DNA from: an uncultured Shewanella sp.
GTDB taxonomy: Bacteria > Pseudomonadota > Gammaproteobacteria > Enterobacterales > Shewanellaceae
Assembly: GCF_947497935.1 (NCBI RefSeq)
Contig: NZ_CANMIO010000021.1
Location: 17,459 to 81,458, forward strand
Direction of reading: 5' to 3'
Length of the DNA stretch: 64,000 bases
Made by a program: the position numbers and the translations under genes. Numbering within the stretch: position 1 is the first letter of the stretch; every line of letters begins with the position of its first letter. Positions 26,902 to 34,002 of this stretch are shown here, in pieces. Below the pieces are notes generated by a model, which made no database searches, was not told the origin of the DNA, and was given only the letters and a program-made list of their open reading frames with translations.

Positions 26902-28263
26902 ATGACTACAGATACTATCGTGGCACAAGCGACCGCTCCAGGACGTGGTGGCGTAGGTATTATTCGCGTATCTGGCGACTTAGCGAGTAATGTTGCTATG
27001 GCCGTTTTAGGACACATCCCTAAAACCCGTTACGCCGATTACTGTGACTTTAAAGATGATGTTGGTGAGGTCATCGACCAAGGTATCGCGTTATTCTTTA
27101 AAGGCCCAAACTCCTTTACTGGTGAAGACGTACTAGAACTGCAAGGCCACGGCGGTCAAATCGTTCTCGATATGCTGATCAAGCGTGTGATGGAAGTCGA
27201 TGGACTTCGTATAGCGAAGCCAGGTGAATTCAGTGAGCAGGCTTTCATGAATGACAAGCTAGATTTGACTCAGGCAGAAGCGATTGCTGACCTAATTGAT
27301 GCCACCAGTGAACAGGCCGCCAAAAGCGCTCTAAACTCACTTCAGGGTGAATTCTCTACTCAGGTACATGATCTGGTAGAAAAGGTCACAAATCTTCGCT
27401 TATACGTCGAAGCAGCAATTGATTTCCCTGATGAAGAAGTCGATTTCTTGTCAGACGGTAAAATTGCCGCCTCCTTGAATGGTATTATTGGCCAACTCGA
27501 TGGCGTTCAAGCCAGTGCCAAACAGGGCTCAATTATCCGCGAAGGCATGAAAGTGGTGATTGCTGGCCGCCCAAATGCGGGTAAGTCGAGCCTACTTAAC
27601 GCCTTAGCTGGCAAAGAATCAGCGATTGTGACCGAAATAGCCGGAACTACTCGCGATGTATTACGTGAACATATCCATTTAGACGGTATGCCACTGCATA
27701 TTATCGATACAGCAGGCTTACGCGATACTGCCGATACAGTCGAGAAAATTGGTATCGAGCGGGCTTGGGATGAGATTAAAACCGCTGATCGTGTACTGTT
27801 TATGGTCGATGGCACCACAACTGCAGCCGTTGATCCTCATGAAATCTGGCCTGACTTTATCGATCGCCTACCAAATAACTTAGGTGTTACCGTAGTACGT
27901 AACAAAGCCGATCTTACCGGCGAAGATCTCGCTATAACGCAAGAGGTGGGACATAGCATTTATCGCATCTCGGCCAAAACCGGCTTAGGCGTTGAAGATC
28001 TAAAGCAGCACCTAAAATCATTGATGGGTTACCAGAGTAACCTTGAAGGTGGGTTTATTGCCCGTCGTCGCCACTTAGAGGCGCTCGACTTAGCTAGTAG
28101 CCACTTAATGCTAGGTAAAGAGCAGTTAGAAGTGTATCAAGCGGGTGAACTACTGGCCGAAGAGTTACGCATGTGCCAAATGGCACTGTCTGAGATCACA
28201 GGTAAGTTTACTTCAGATGATCTTCTCGGCAAGATCTTTAGCTCCTTCTGTATAGGCAAGTAA
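26902..28263 (+). CDS. mnmE: tRNA modification GTPase MnmE
   Basis: GTPase that with MnmG installs the carboxymethylaminomethyl group on wobble uridine U34 of certain tRNAs. 453 residues. The N-terminal folate-binding domain (TIVAQATAPGRGGVGIIRVSG) is followed by a helical domain with an inserted G domain: P-loop GRPNAGKSSLLNAL near 223, IAGTTRDV, DTAGLRDT, NKAD. It ends in the essential C-terminal CIGK motif. Its partner mnmG is 5.7 kb downstream. Confidence 0.98.
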   Translation: MTTDTIVAQATAPGRGGVGIIRVSGDLASNVAMAVLGHIPKTRYADYCDFKDDVGEVIDQGIALFFKGPNSFTGEDVLELQGHGGQIVLDMLIKRVMEVDGLRIAKPGEFSEQAFMNDKLDLTQAEAIADLIDATSEQAAKSALNSLQGEFSTQVHDLVEKVTNLRLYVEAAIDFPDEEVDFLSDGKIAASLNGIIGQLDGVQASAKQGSIIREGMKVVIAGRPNAGKSSLLNALAGKESAIVTEIAGTTRDVLREHIHLDGMPLHIIDTAGLRDTADTVEKIGIERAWDEIKTADRVLFMVDGTTTAAVDPHEIWPDFIDRLPNNLGVTVVRNKADLTGEDLAITQEVGHSIYRISAKTGLGVEDLKQHLKSLMGYQSNLEGGFIARRRHLEALDLASSHLMLGKEQLEVYQAGELLAEELRMCQMALSEITGKFTSDDLLGKIFSSFCIGK

Positions 28264-28295
28264 AACAGCTTAAATTAAGAACAATCTCATCGAAT

Positions 28296-28335
28296 AAAAA
28301 GCCACAGCAGCCTTAACTACTGTGGCTTTTTATTT
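28296..28335 (+). terminator. mnmE intrinsic terminator
   Basis: Stem AAAAAGCCACAG / CTGTGGCTTTTT with a 12-base loop and T-rich tail, 32 bases after the mnmE stop. Confidence 0.88.
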
Positions 28336-28363
28336 ATCAAAATAACTAACATATTGCGGATAC

Positions 28364-28605
28364 GATCCGTAATGATCAAAATGAGAAAAATAATGATCGA
28401 GATCACCAAATCCGTTACAAGTATCAACAGAGATATCAACAAGCTACACGCTTCTGTGGATAGATCAGAAACACACAAACCTCAAACTATAAGCTATTGA
28501 TTATTAACAGGTAAAACCGATATCAATTTGTGATCTAAAATTATTTTTTTTTAAATCATTCGATCTTTATTGATAAGTTATACTCAGAAAAACTTATAAA
28601 TGATC
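28364..28605. promoter_or_regulatory. GATC-rich island downstream of mnmE with a DnaA-box-like 9-mer
   Basis: Eight GATC sites in 242 bases (about one expected), an AT-rich composition including a T9 run near 28543-28551, and TGTGGATAG at 28455-28463, one base from a DnaA box. No gene is present and the adjacent units do not obviously need it. It resembles the composition of the two other origin-type gaps in this window. Possible meanings are a displaced mioC/oriC flank, a SeqA-binding cluster or a datA-like DnaA-titration site; all are inference. Confidence 0.5.
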
Positions 28606-29180
28606 TCGTTTTAATTCAAAGCCGATTTTAAACTAAAAATATGTCGTCTAAATCAAGCAAAACCAAACCTGTTTCCTATTGATTTTCCTTCCTCTCGACA
28701 ACTCAACGAGCCCCTCTATATTCCCCTGCAGCCAACATGGGAAATCTCAACTCTTTAGACCTAACTTTTCACCTTTTGAACCTCTCGTAGTGCTTGCTTA
28801 TCAGTAATCACCAAATCTACTGTTAATTTATATCAATGTAACGGCATCACAATACAGAGGCTTCCATTCTCATAGCGATTCGCTATCATATTCCGTAGTT
28901 GGCTTTTGACTTAAGCGCTATTGGTAGATACGGCTGCTAGGCAGAACATCAAACTAACCAATACCTCCCAGTACAATCAGTAATGTTTCCGCCACATTTG
29001 TGGTAAAAATAATTCTCTGATGATCGGCCTTAGTAAGTCCCTTCTAACTTTTAAATCCAGCGATAAGAACAACTAGCTGTAATTCAGCTGTAATTCAGCT
29101 GTAGACAGAGCAAGTAAGCAGGTAGACATGTTTATACCTCTCGTTTGCTAGGTAGAAATTCACAAATACCAGCGTAATGT
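28606..29180. other. non-coding stretch with 11-bp tandem repeat
   Basis: No supported gene in about 575 bases. An 11-base unit AGCTGTAATTC is repeated two and a half times at 29075-29103. Otherwise I see only AT-rich, apparently unconstrained sequence, perhaps a decayed gene remnant. Confidence 0.4.
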
Positions 29181-29393
29181 TTAGGCCTGTAAGGTCGAAA
29201 CAACTGTTTTGACCTTTTGCTCTAAACTATTTACCTCAAGTAGCTGGTGACTATTATCTACCAGATAGATTAGTTCCACGTGAAACCTCTTACCTTTCGT
29301 AAGCCCGATTCTTATATAAAAATCATAATAATCATAAGCATAAAAACCATAGACCTTTCGCTGACTAAAATCGTACCAGTCGATTTTGTCCAC
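29181..29393 (-). CDS. small hypothetical ORF, doubtful
   Basis: 70 codons from a GTG at 29393 with a stop two codons upstream. The peptide is rich in Tyr/Phe/Asp at the N-terminus (WYDFSQRK, FYAYDYYDFYIR). I do not recognise it. No convincing ribosome-binding site is visible, and the gene contains the degenerate parS-like sequence over residues FHVE. It may be a real short gene, or the 3' remnant of a longer one, in the accessory block between mnmE and mioC. Confidence 0.3.
   Translation of the reverse strand: MDKIDWYDFSQRKVYGFYAYDYYDFYIRIGLTKGKRFHVELIYLVDNSHQLLEVNSLEQKVKTVVSTLQA
29272..29287. promoter_or_regulatory. degenerate parS-like site 5
   Basis: AGTTCCACGTGAAACC keeps the central 14 bases of a hybrid parS (GTTCCACGTGAAAC) but differs from the 16-mer at both outer positions. 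It lies between the dnaA-side cluster and oriC, as expected for a ParB site, but it is weaker than sites 1-4. Confidence 0.4.
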
Positions 29394-29834
29394 GCTTCAT
29401 CATAGATATATCCAAGACAAGCAAGCCAGTGCTTGCTATCGACTCAAAACGAATGGAATGACCTACAATTAACGAATAATCACCATTATGGCTTTTAGTA
29501 ACAGCGTGACTAGTATCGACATCAATGCCCGCTGGCGTTTACAACTCTAATCAGGCTCTGCACACCACAATGGTAGACGAGCCCAATTACCCGAGCCAAT
29601 GTTAGACTCAAGAATTAAGGGGGAATATTTTATGCCTGATAAAATACCGCGACATCGAATCGATAGGAGATACTAGAAGGTCTGTACATATTTACAGTGA
29701 GATAAGTAAATTGCTAAAAGTTAGATTTATACCAGTAATAACCCGTTAGCAGACTTTTTACACGTAAGAGAATTGGCTGACACACCTCAATAAACAGGAT
29801 AACCTAATTAAATCATCCCATTAGTGAACAACCA
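29394..29834. other. non-coding gap in accessory block
   Basis: About 440 bases without a supported gene, RNA gene or hairpin of note. Short stretches look like broken coding sequence, but I cannot identify a parent gene. Confidence 0.35.
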
Positions 29835-30164
29835 CTACAATTCTAATTCTAAAAGGTAGGCATAAAGATCAGCTGAATCTTCAGCAGTAAAGAGGGTGAA
29901 ACTATGCTCATCGTGATAAATTTCAGGCTCACTCTCTGAACCTAGATTACTCGCGGTCACGACAGCATATCGCGCAGCCGAACTATTCTTTCTTTCATCT
30001 TTACTTAGATAATCGACCCACAAAACAGCATAACCTTCGTGAGTCTTAAACATAAAACTTGGACATGAGTCTTGATGCCAACTTTTATCGACGAGAAAGG
30101 GAAAGTCATCAACACAAAAACCTAGTTCAAAAGCAGGCCCAAACTCCTGCATATATTGATTCAT
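29835..30164 (-). CDS. hypothetical protein
   Basis: 109 residues, acidic, no signal peptide or membrane segment. Aromatic residues and a single clear beta-like pattern (SFMFKTHEGYAVLWVDYL, then ARYAVVTASN) suggest a small globular cytoplasmic protein. I do not recognise a family. The start could be ATG 30164 or the internal Met at 30152; neither has a strong ribosome-binding site. It sits 65 bases downstream of the pilin-like gene in the same direction. Confidence 0.6.
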   Translation of the reverse strand: MNQYMQEFGPAFELGFCVDDFPFLVDKSWHQDSCPSFMFKTHEGYAVLWVDYLSKDERKNSSAARYAVVTASNLGSESEPEIYHDEHSFTLFTAEDSADLYAYLLELEL

Positions 30165-30229
30165 AATCAGGTAGCAATGATAAATTCGATAACTTAAGTA
30201 TAGATTGCTTGGTCAACGACAGATTAAAA

Positions 30230-30751
30230 CTAACAACCCGAATCGACAATCTCAAACACAGGAGGTGTAGTTGGACTCGTTGCCTCTGTGTATTTTAGGT
30301 AGCAAAGATCACCACTATACTTTTTAGTCTGAGTCATAAACCGAATGAAATTATCACCTCCGTTATTATGAAAATACCAATCACCGGGCTCATCAGCATT
30401 AAAAACGGAGTCGGTAAAGGTAGCCATAATTAATAGACTCCAGGCTTTCTTCGAGTCAGCCGCTGGGTAACCATAGGCTAAATGTATTTTTTGGCCATCG
30501 ATAATAATGACATTCTCATCATCGGTAGCGTCATCCTTATCTTCTGCAGGTTTATTCTGTAACCCCTGTAACACTGATTTAGAATAGAGCACATTCATTA
30601 TAGCGTGCATCTCGCCCTTAAGACCTTGCAAAGAAGAGATTCTGGCATCAGATTGAAGTTCAATAAAACGAGGAACAGCGATAACACTGAGTATGGCTAG
30701 AATAATAATAACCACAACTAACTCAATTAGAGTAAAACCATTTTTCTGCAT
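30230..30751 (-). CDS. type IV pilin-like / pseudopilin protein
   Basis: Class III signal peptide at the start: MQKNGFTLIELVVVIIILA, with prepilin-peptidase cleavage expected between Gly5 and Phe6 and the essential Glu at mature position 5, then a hydrophobic helix. The C-terminal domain is about 140 residues with a possible disulfide (DLCYLK and the final Cys). It is most like MSHA-type minor pilins or type II secretion pseudopilins. I start at ATG 30751 because it sits at the pilin motif; an upstream Met would add 18 residues. No other pilus genes are nearby, so it is an orphan that would need assembly machinery elsewhere. Confidence 0.85.
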   Translation of the reverse strand: MQKNGFTLIELVVVIIILAILSVIAVPRFIELQSDARISSLQGLKGEMHAIMNVLYSKSVLQGLQNKPAEDKDDATDDENVIIIDGQKIHLAYGYPAADSKKAWSLLIMATFTDSVFNADEPGDWYFHNNGGDNFIRFMTQTKKYSGDLCYLKYTEATSPTTPPVFEIVDSGC

Positions 30752-31064
30752 TAAATTAATCGTTTTATTTAACAGAACAAGAACACTATTATATTGAATT
30801 AACACGTAGTTTTAAATAAATACTACTTACTTTTATAAGACTAAAGCTTACATAATTACTCGCGAGTATTCAGCCCTGCAAAGTTAAGTAGCACGGCGTA
30901 GAGCAGTCCATACGCGCTAACAATAACAACTTATGTAATATGCAGCGTAAACAAAGCCTGCCAATCAAGTGAGCGCTTTTACAAGCTGTATCACTTTCAT
31001 TCCGATTCGATCGCTGTAAAATCCGCGCCTTGTTTTAATACCGAATACCTACACAGCGTAATTT

Positions 31065-31709
31065 ATGATGATCGATCTAGCTTTACTTCCACTATATCTA
31101 ACCACAGTCGTCGCCCTACTACTGATCCCAGGGCCAGACATGCTACTGATAGCTAGCTCAAGCTTAAGCTATGGCCGTAAAGTTGGCGTATATGCCAGCT
31201 TCGGTAATGCAACTTCAGGACTGATTTTGACGCTATTAGCAGCGATGGGAGTATCAGCGATTATCGCCATGAACCCGATGGCACTTGAAGTATTGAGAGT
31301 ATTAGGGGGTGCCTACCTATTAAAGATGGGCTGGGACTGTATGCGCAGCTCGGCAGCAGAAGCACCAGAAATCGAACAGCAGAACAACCTAGCCAAACTA
31401 TTATATCGCCGAGCAGTAGTTAGCAATCTACTAAACCCTAAGGCATTGATATTTTTTGTGCTGTTTTTACCTCAGTTTGTTTCTACCCAATTAACTGCGA
31501 GCTCAGGTGAGCAGATGCTAGCGCTAGGCTTAGTACTTAACGTGATGGGATTGGTCTTTAACCTATTGCTGGTGGCCTTAGTTGGTTCAGTTGGTAAACC
31601 ACTGCTTAAAAATGAGAAATTCAGAACTTATCAAAACAAGTTTATGGGTGTGATCTTCTTCGTTCTGGCTATTTGGTTACTCGCTTCTCAAGTTCAAAAC
31701 ATTAGCTAA
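31065..31709 (+). CDS. LysE/RhtB family amino-acid exporter
   Basis: 214-residue inner-membrane protein with about six hydrophobic segments. The family signature LLIPGPDMLLIASSSLSYGRKVG is near residue 20-45, followed by GNATSGL and the central ANLLNPKA-like VSNLLNPKALIFFVLFLPQF. Members export amino acids such as threonine, homoserine or lysine; the substrate here is unknown. Two adjacent ATGs (31065, 31068) are possible starts. It converges with the nucleoside hydrolase gene across a shared terminator. Confidence 0.92.
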   Translation: MMIDLALLPLYLTTVVALLLIPGPDMLLIASSSLSYGRKVGVYASFGNATSGLILTLLAAMGVSAIIAMNPMALEVLRVLGGAYLLKMGWDCMRSSAAEAPEIEQQNNLAKLLYRRAVVSNLLNPKALIFFVLFLPQFVSTQLTASSGEQMLALGLVLNVMGLVFNLLLVALVGSVGKPLLKNEKFRTYQNKFMGVIFFVLAIWLLASQVQNIS

Positions 31710-31722
31710 ATATTTATGATAA

Positions 31723-31747
31723 AAAGCGGGGATATTCCCCGCTTTAT
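31723..31747. terminator. bidirectional intrinsic terminator
   Basis: Stem AAAGCGGGGA / TCCCCGCTTT with a 3-base loop, A-rich on the left and T-rich on the right, between convergent genes. Confidence 0.85.
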
Positions 31748-31757
31748 TTAGCAAAGT

Positions 31758-32726
31758 TTAACGATTACCGTATTCAATAATCGTTTCACGATAAAGCTTT
31801 AATAGCGCTTCATCTCTTACTCCGACCCCTACCTTTTGAGCCGGTTTCGATCCCCAGTCATCATGTTGGTACTTACGCTCATCAAACTTCTGAATTGTTA
31901 ATCCTTCTGCCGGACCATCTGTTACCACACGAATAGGACCTTCGCGCAGGGTAAACAGAGAAGGATCAATAACATAAGCTATTGCAGATGGATCATGCAC
32001 ATGACAGCCTTCTAAGCCTACCTTTTCAGAGTAAAACTTAAGGTAATAACGACTAATGTTCCAGATAAACTGCCCAACTTCAGCGGCGTCATCTCTCAGC
32101 TGATCAAGGTAATTCTTACTAAAGAAGCTTTCTTCTGTCACGTCTAAGCCAATAACAACTACAGGCCATGGCGCAGTGAAGACGATGTCTGCAGCGTGCG
32201 GATCATCATGGATATTAGCCTCTGCATAAGGAGTCACGTTACCACGATGATTGTTCATGCCAAACGCGCCCCCCATTACGACCACTTCTTTCACTAAGCC
32301 AGCGATCTCTGGTGCAGCTTCTAATGCTAAAGCCAAGTTAGTTAAAGGACCGACTGCAACTAATGTAATCTCACCAGGCTCAGACTTAACCGAGTCGATA
32401 ATATACTGATAAGCAGGTCGAGGATCCGCAGACAGAGCCAGGTCCTTAGGCGCATGAACATCACCGAAGCCAGTTTCTCCATGTACCACAACCGTAGGTC
32501 CAACAGGATCGCGTACAATAGGTTTGTCAGCGCCCTTAGCTACATCAGCGCTAAATCCATACTTCTGCTTTAAAAACAGCGCATTATTAGTGCCGTTCTC
32601 GATAGTAGCGTTGCCGTAAACGGTTGTAATAGCTTTAAGCTCAATAGCAGGGTGCGCCTCAGCAAACAGAATAGCCATCGCATCGTCGATCCCCGGATCA
32701 GAATCGAGAATTATTTTATTTATCAT
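31758..32726 (-). CDS. inosine-uridine type nucleoside hydrolase
   Basis: N-ribohydrolase that splits nucleosides into base and ribose for salvage. 322 residues. The Ca2+-binding N-terminal motif ILDSDPGIDDAMAILFA is intact (residues 6-22), with VAVGPLTNLALAL and the VMGGAF segment in the middle, and the late catalytic His in GLEGCHVHDPSAIAYV. AGGAT precedes the ATG. Whether it prefers pyrimidines (RihA/B-like) or is broader (RihC-like) cannot be told with confidence. Confidence 0.93.
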   Translation of the reverse strand: MINKIILDSDPGIDDAMAILFAEAHPAIELKAITTVYGNATIENGTNNALFLKQKYGFSADVAKGADKPIVRDPVGPTVVVHGETGFGDVHAPKDLALSADPRPAYQYIIDSVKSEPGEITLVAVGPLTNLALALEAAPEIAGLVKEVVVMGGAFGMNNHRGNVTPYAEANIHDDPHAADIVFTAPWPVVVIGLDVTEESFFSKNYLDQLRDDAAEVGQFIWNISRYYLKFYSEKVGLEGCHVHDPSAIAYVIDPSLFTLREGPIRVVTDGPAEGLTIQKFDERKYQHDDWGSKPAQKVGVGVRDEALLKLYRETIIEYGNR

Positions 32727-33104
32727 TTTATTTGAATCCTAAATTATTACAGTCTATCTAGTGTAGGTGGACAGTAAGATACCTTTATAAGCCATTGATT
32801 AACGTGATATAGATTTTAAGCCAAATAAACTGTCCCAAAACGAAGCCTAATTTCAGTGAAAAATCAGTCTTGTTTAAACATATCGGTCTATTTTTAGGTT
32901 AATTGACTAGAACAATTCATGTGTCGTACCACTACAGGTCGCTGTCCGCTAATAGATATTAACGCTAAATTCACAGCCAAATAGCTGCTAATTTAGAGAT
33001 CATAAATAGGTTTTCACTTATGATGCATACAGGTTCTTGGCTGTAAATAATGCGCTATCTTCAGACCAACAACCCCAATTCGATAGTAATTATTAGGACA
33101 GATC
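32727..33104. other. gap upstream of mioC
   Basis: 378 non-coding bases with divergent promoters for the nucleoside hydrolase and mioC. An imperfect inverted repeat (TCATAAATAGG / CACTTATGA) lies near 33000-33022. There are only two GATC sites and no DnaA box, in contrast to the gap on the other side of mioC. AGGACAG precedes the mioC ATG. Confidence 0.45.
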
Positions 33105-33545
33105 ATGGCAAAAGTAGACATTTTAGTAGGCACTACACTTGGCAGTGCTGAGTATGTAGCGGATGAAATATCCGATCAATTAGGCGATTTAGGTCATGAA
33201 ACGATTGTGCATCTTAGCGCAAATCTAGCCGATCTGGACCAAAAAGCTCTCTGGTTAATCGTTTCTTCGACTCATGGAGCTGGCGATCTTCCCGATAATA
33301 TTGTGCCATTTTTTGATGAGATCCAAGCTAAAACACCCGATTTAAGTCAGGTCAAATTCGCATTGTGTGCCATTGGCGACTCAAGCTATGACACTTTTTG
33401 TCAGGGCCCTGAAAAACTAGTTGATCTGCTTACTCAGTGCGGTGCACAAGTCTATGTGGATAAGATCCAGATCGATGTTCAATATGATCCAATCCCAGAA
33501 GAACCCGCTCTAGCTTGGCTTAGCGACTGGCAAGATCAACTTTAA
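33105..33545 (+). CDS. mioC: FMN-binding flavodoxin-like protein MioC
   Basis: Small flavodoxin, 146 residues, implicated in biotin synthase activity in E. coli, where the gene flanks oriC and is transcribed toward it. The FMN phosphate loop is VGTTLGSAEYVADE at residues 8-21, the second loop is SSTHGAGDLPDN, and the isoalloxazine loop is AIGDSSYDTFCQG. Here too it points into the origin-type gap, so its transcription could influence initiation. Confidence 0.96.
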   Translation: MAKVDILVGTTLGSAEYVADEISDQLGDLGHETIVHLSANLADLDQKALWLIVSSTHGAGDLPDNIVPFFDEIQAKTPDLSQVKFALCAIGDSSYDTFCQGPEKLVDLLTQCGAQVYVDKIQIDVQYDPIPEEPALAWLSDWQDQL

Positions 33546-34002
33546 GATCTTATTTTCGATCATAAAAACGGTTTAACTTTTCAATAACTCACAGATTAGA
33601 TCTCACTTATCCACATACAAGTTAATAATTTAATAAATATGTGGATAAGCTATTATTTTGATCTGATCAACGCCTGTATTAATTCACACCCGATCTGCTC
33701 AATGATCCACCTTGTGGATAAGTAGGCGATCTATCCCCAAGCTTAAGTCAGTTAGATCGCGATCAGATCACAAGATCGTTTCAGGCTTACCCCTTGAATA
33801 TAAAGAAGAAATAGAGTTATCCACCGAAAAGTGCGATCCTAATAGTAAACATAATAAGAGATCTATATAAAGATCTTAAGATCTATTAAGGCGATCCCCC
33901 TTGATCAAAACAAGCAAAATAGATCGTTCACCTTAAGCAAAGCAAATGCTAAAATGATCTGCTCAGAAACAATTTATCCTTTTACGAATCGAAGGCTGTC
34001 GA
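33546..34002. other. oriC: candidate chromosomal replication origin oriC
   Basis: Lies between mioC and mnmG, the position of oriC in enterobacteria and vibrios. I count 20 GATC sites from 33546 to 33959. Perfect DnaA boxes TTATCCACA lie at 33607-33615 (+), 33640-33648 (-) and 33713-33721 (-), and a one-mismatch box TTATCCACC at 33817-33825. On the mnmG side an AT-rich stretch with three GATCT-led repeats (33859-33890) is a good unwinding-element candidate, matching the E. coli orientation with the DUE next to gidA. An mnmG promoter lies at its right end. Confidence 0.88.
33927..33955 (+). promoter_or_regulatory. mnmG (gid) promoter
   Basis: TTCACC (33927-33932), 17-base spacer, TAAAAT (33950-33955), 47 bases before the mnmG ATG and overlapping the origin edge; a GATC follows at 33956. 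Confidence 0.6.

Noticed and set aside
29394..29834. tRNA or small RNA gene in the empty gap
   Set aside because: No cloverleaf, CCA-type end or terminator hairpin could be found.
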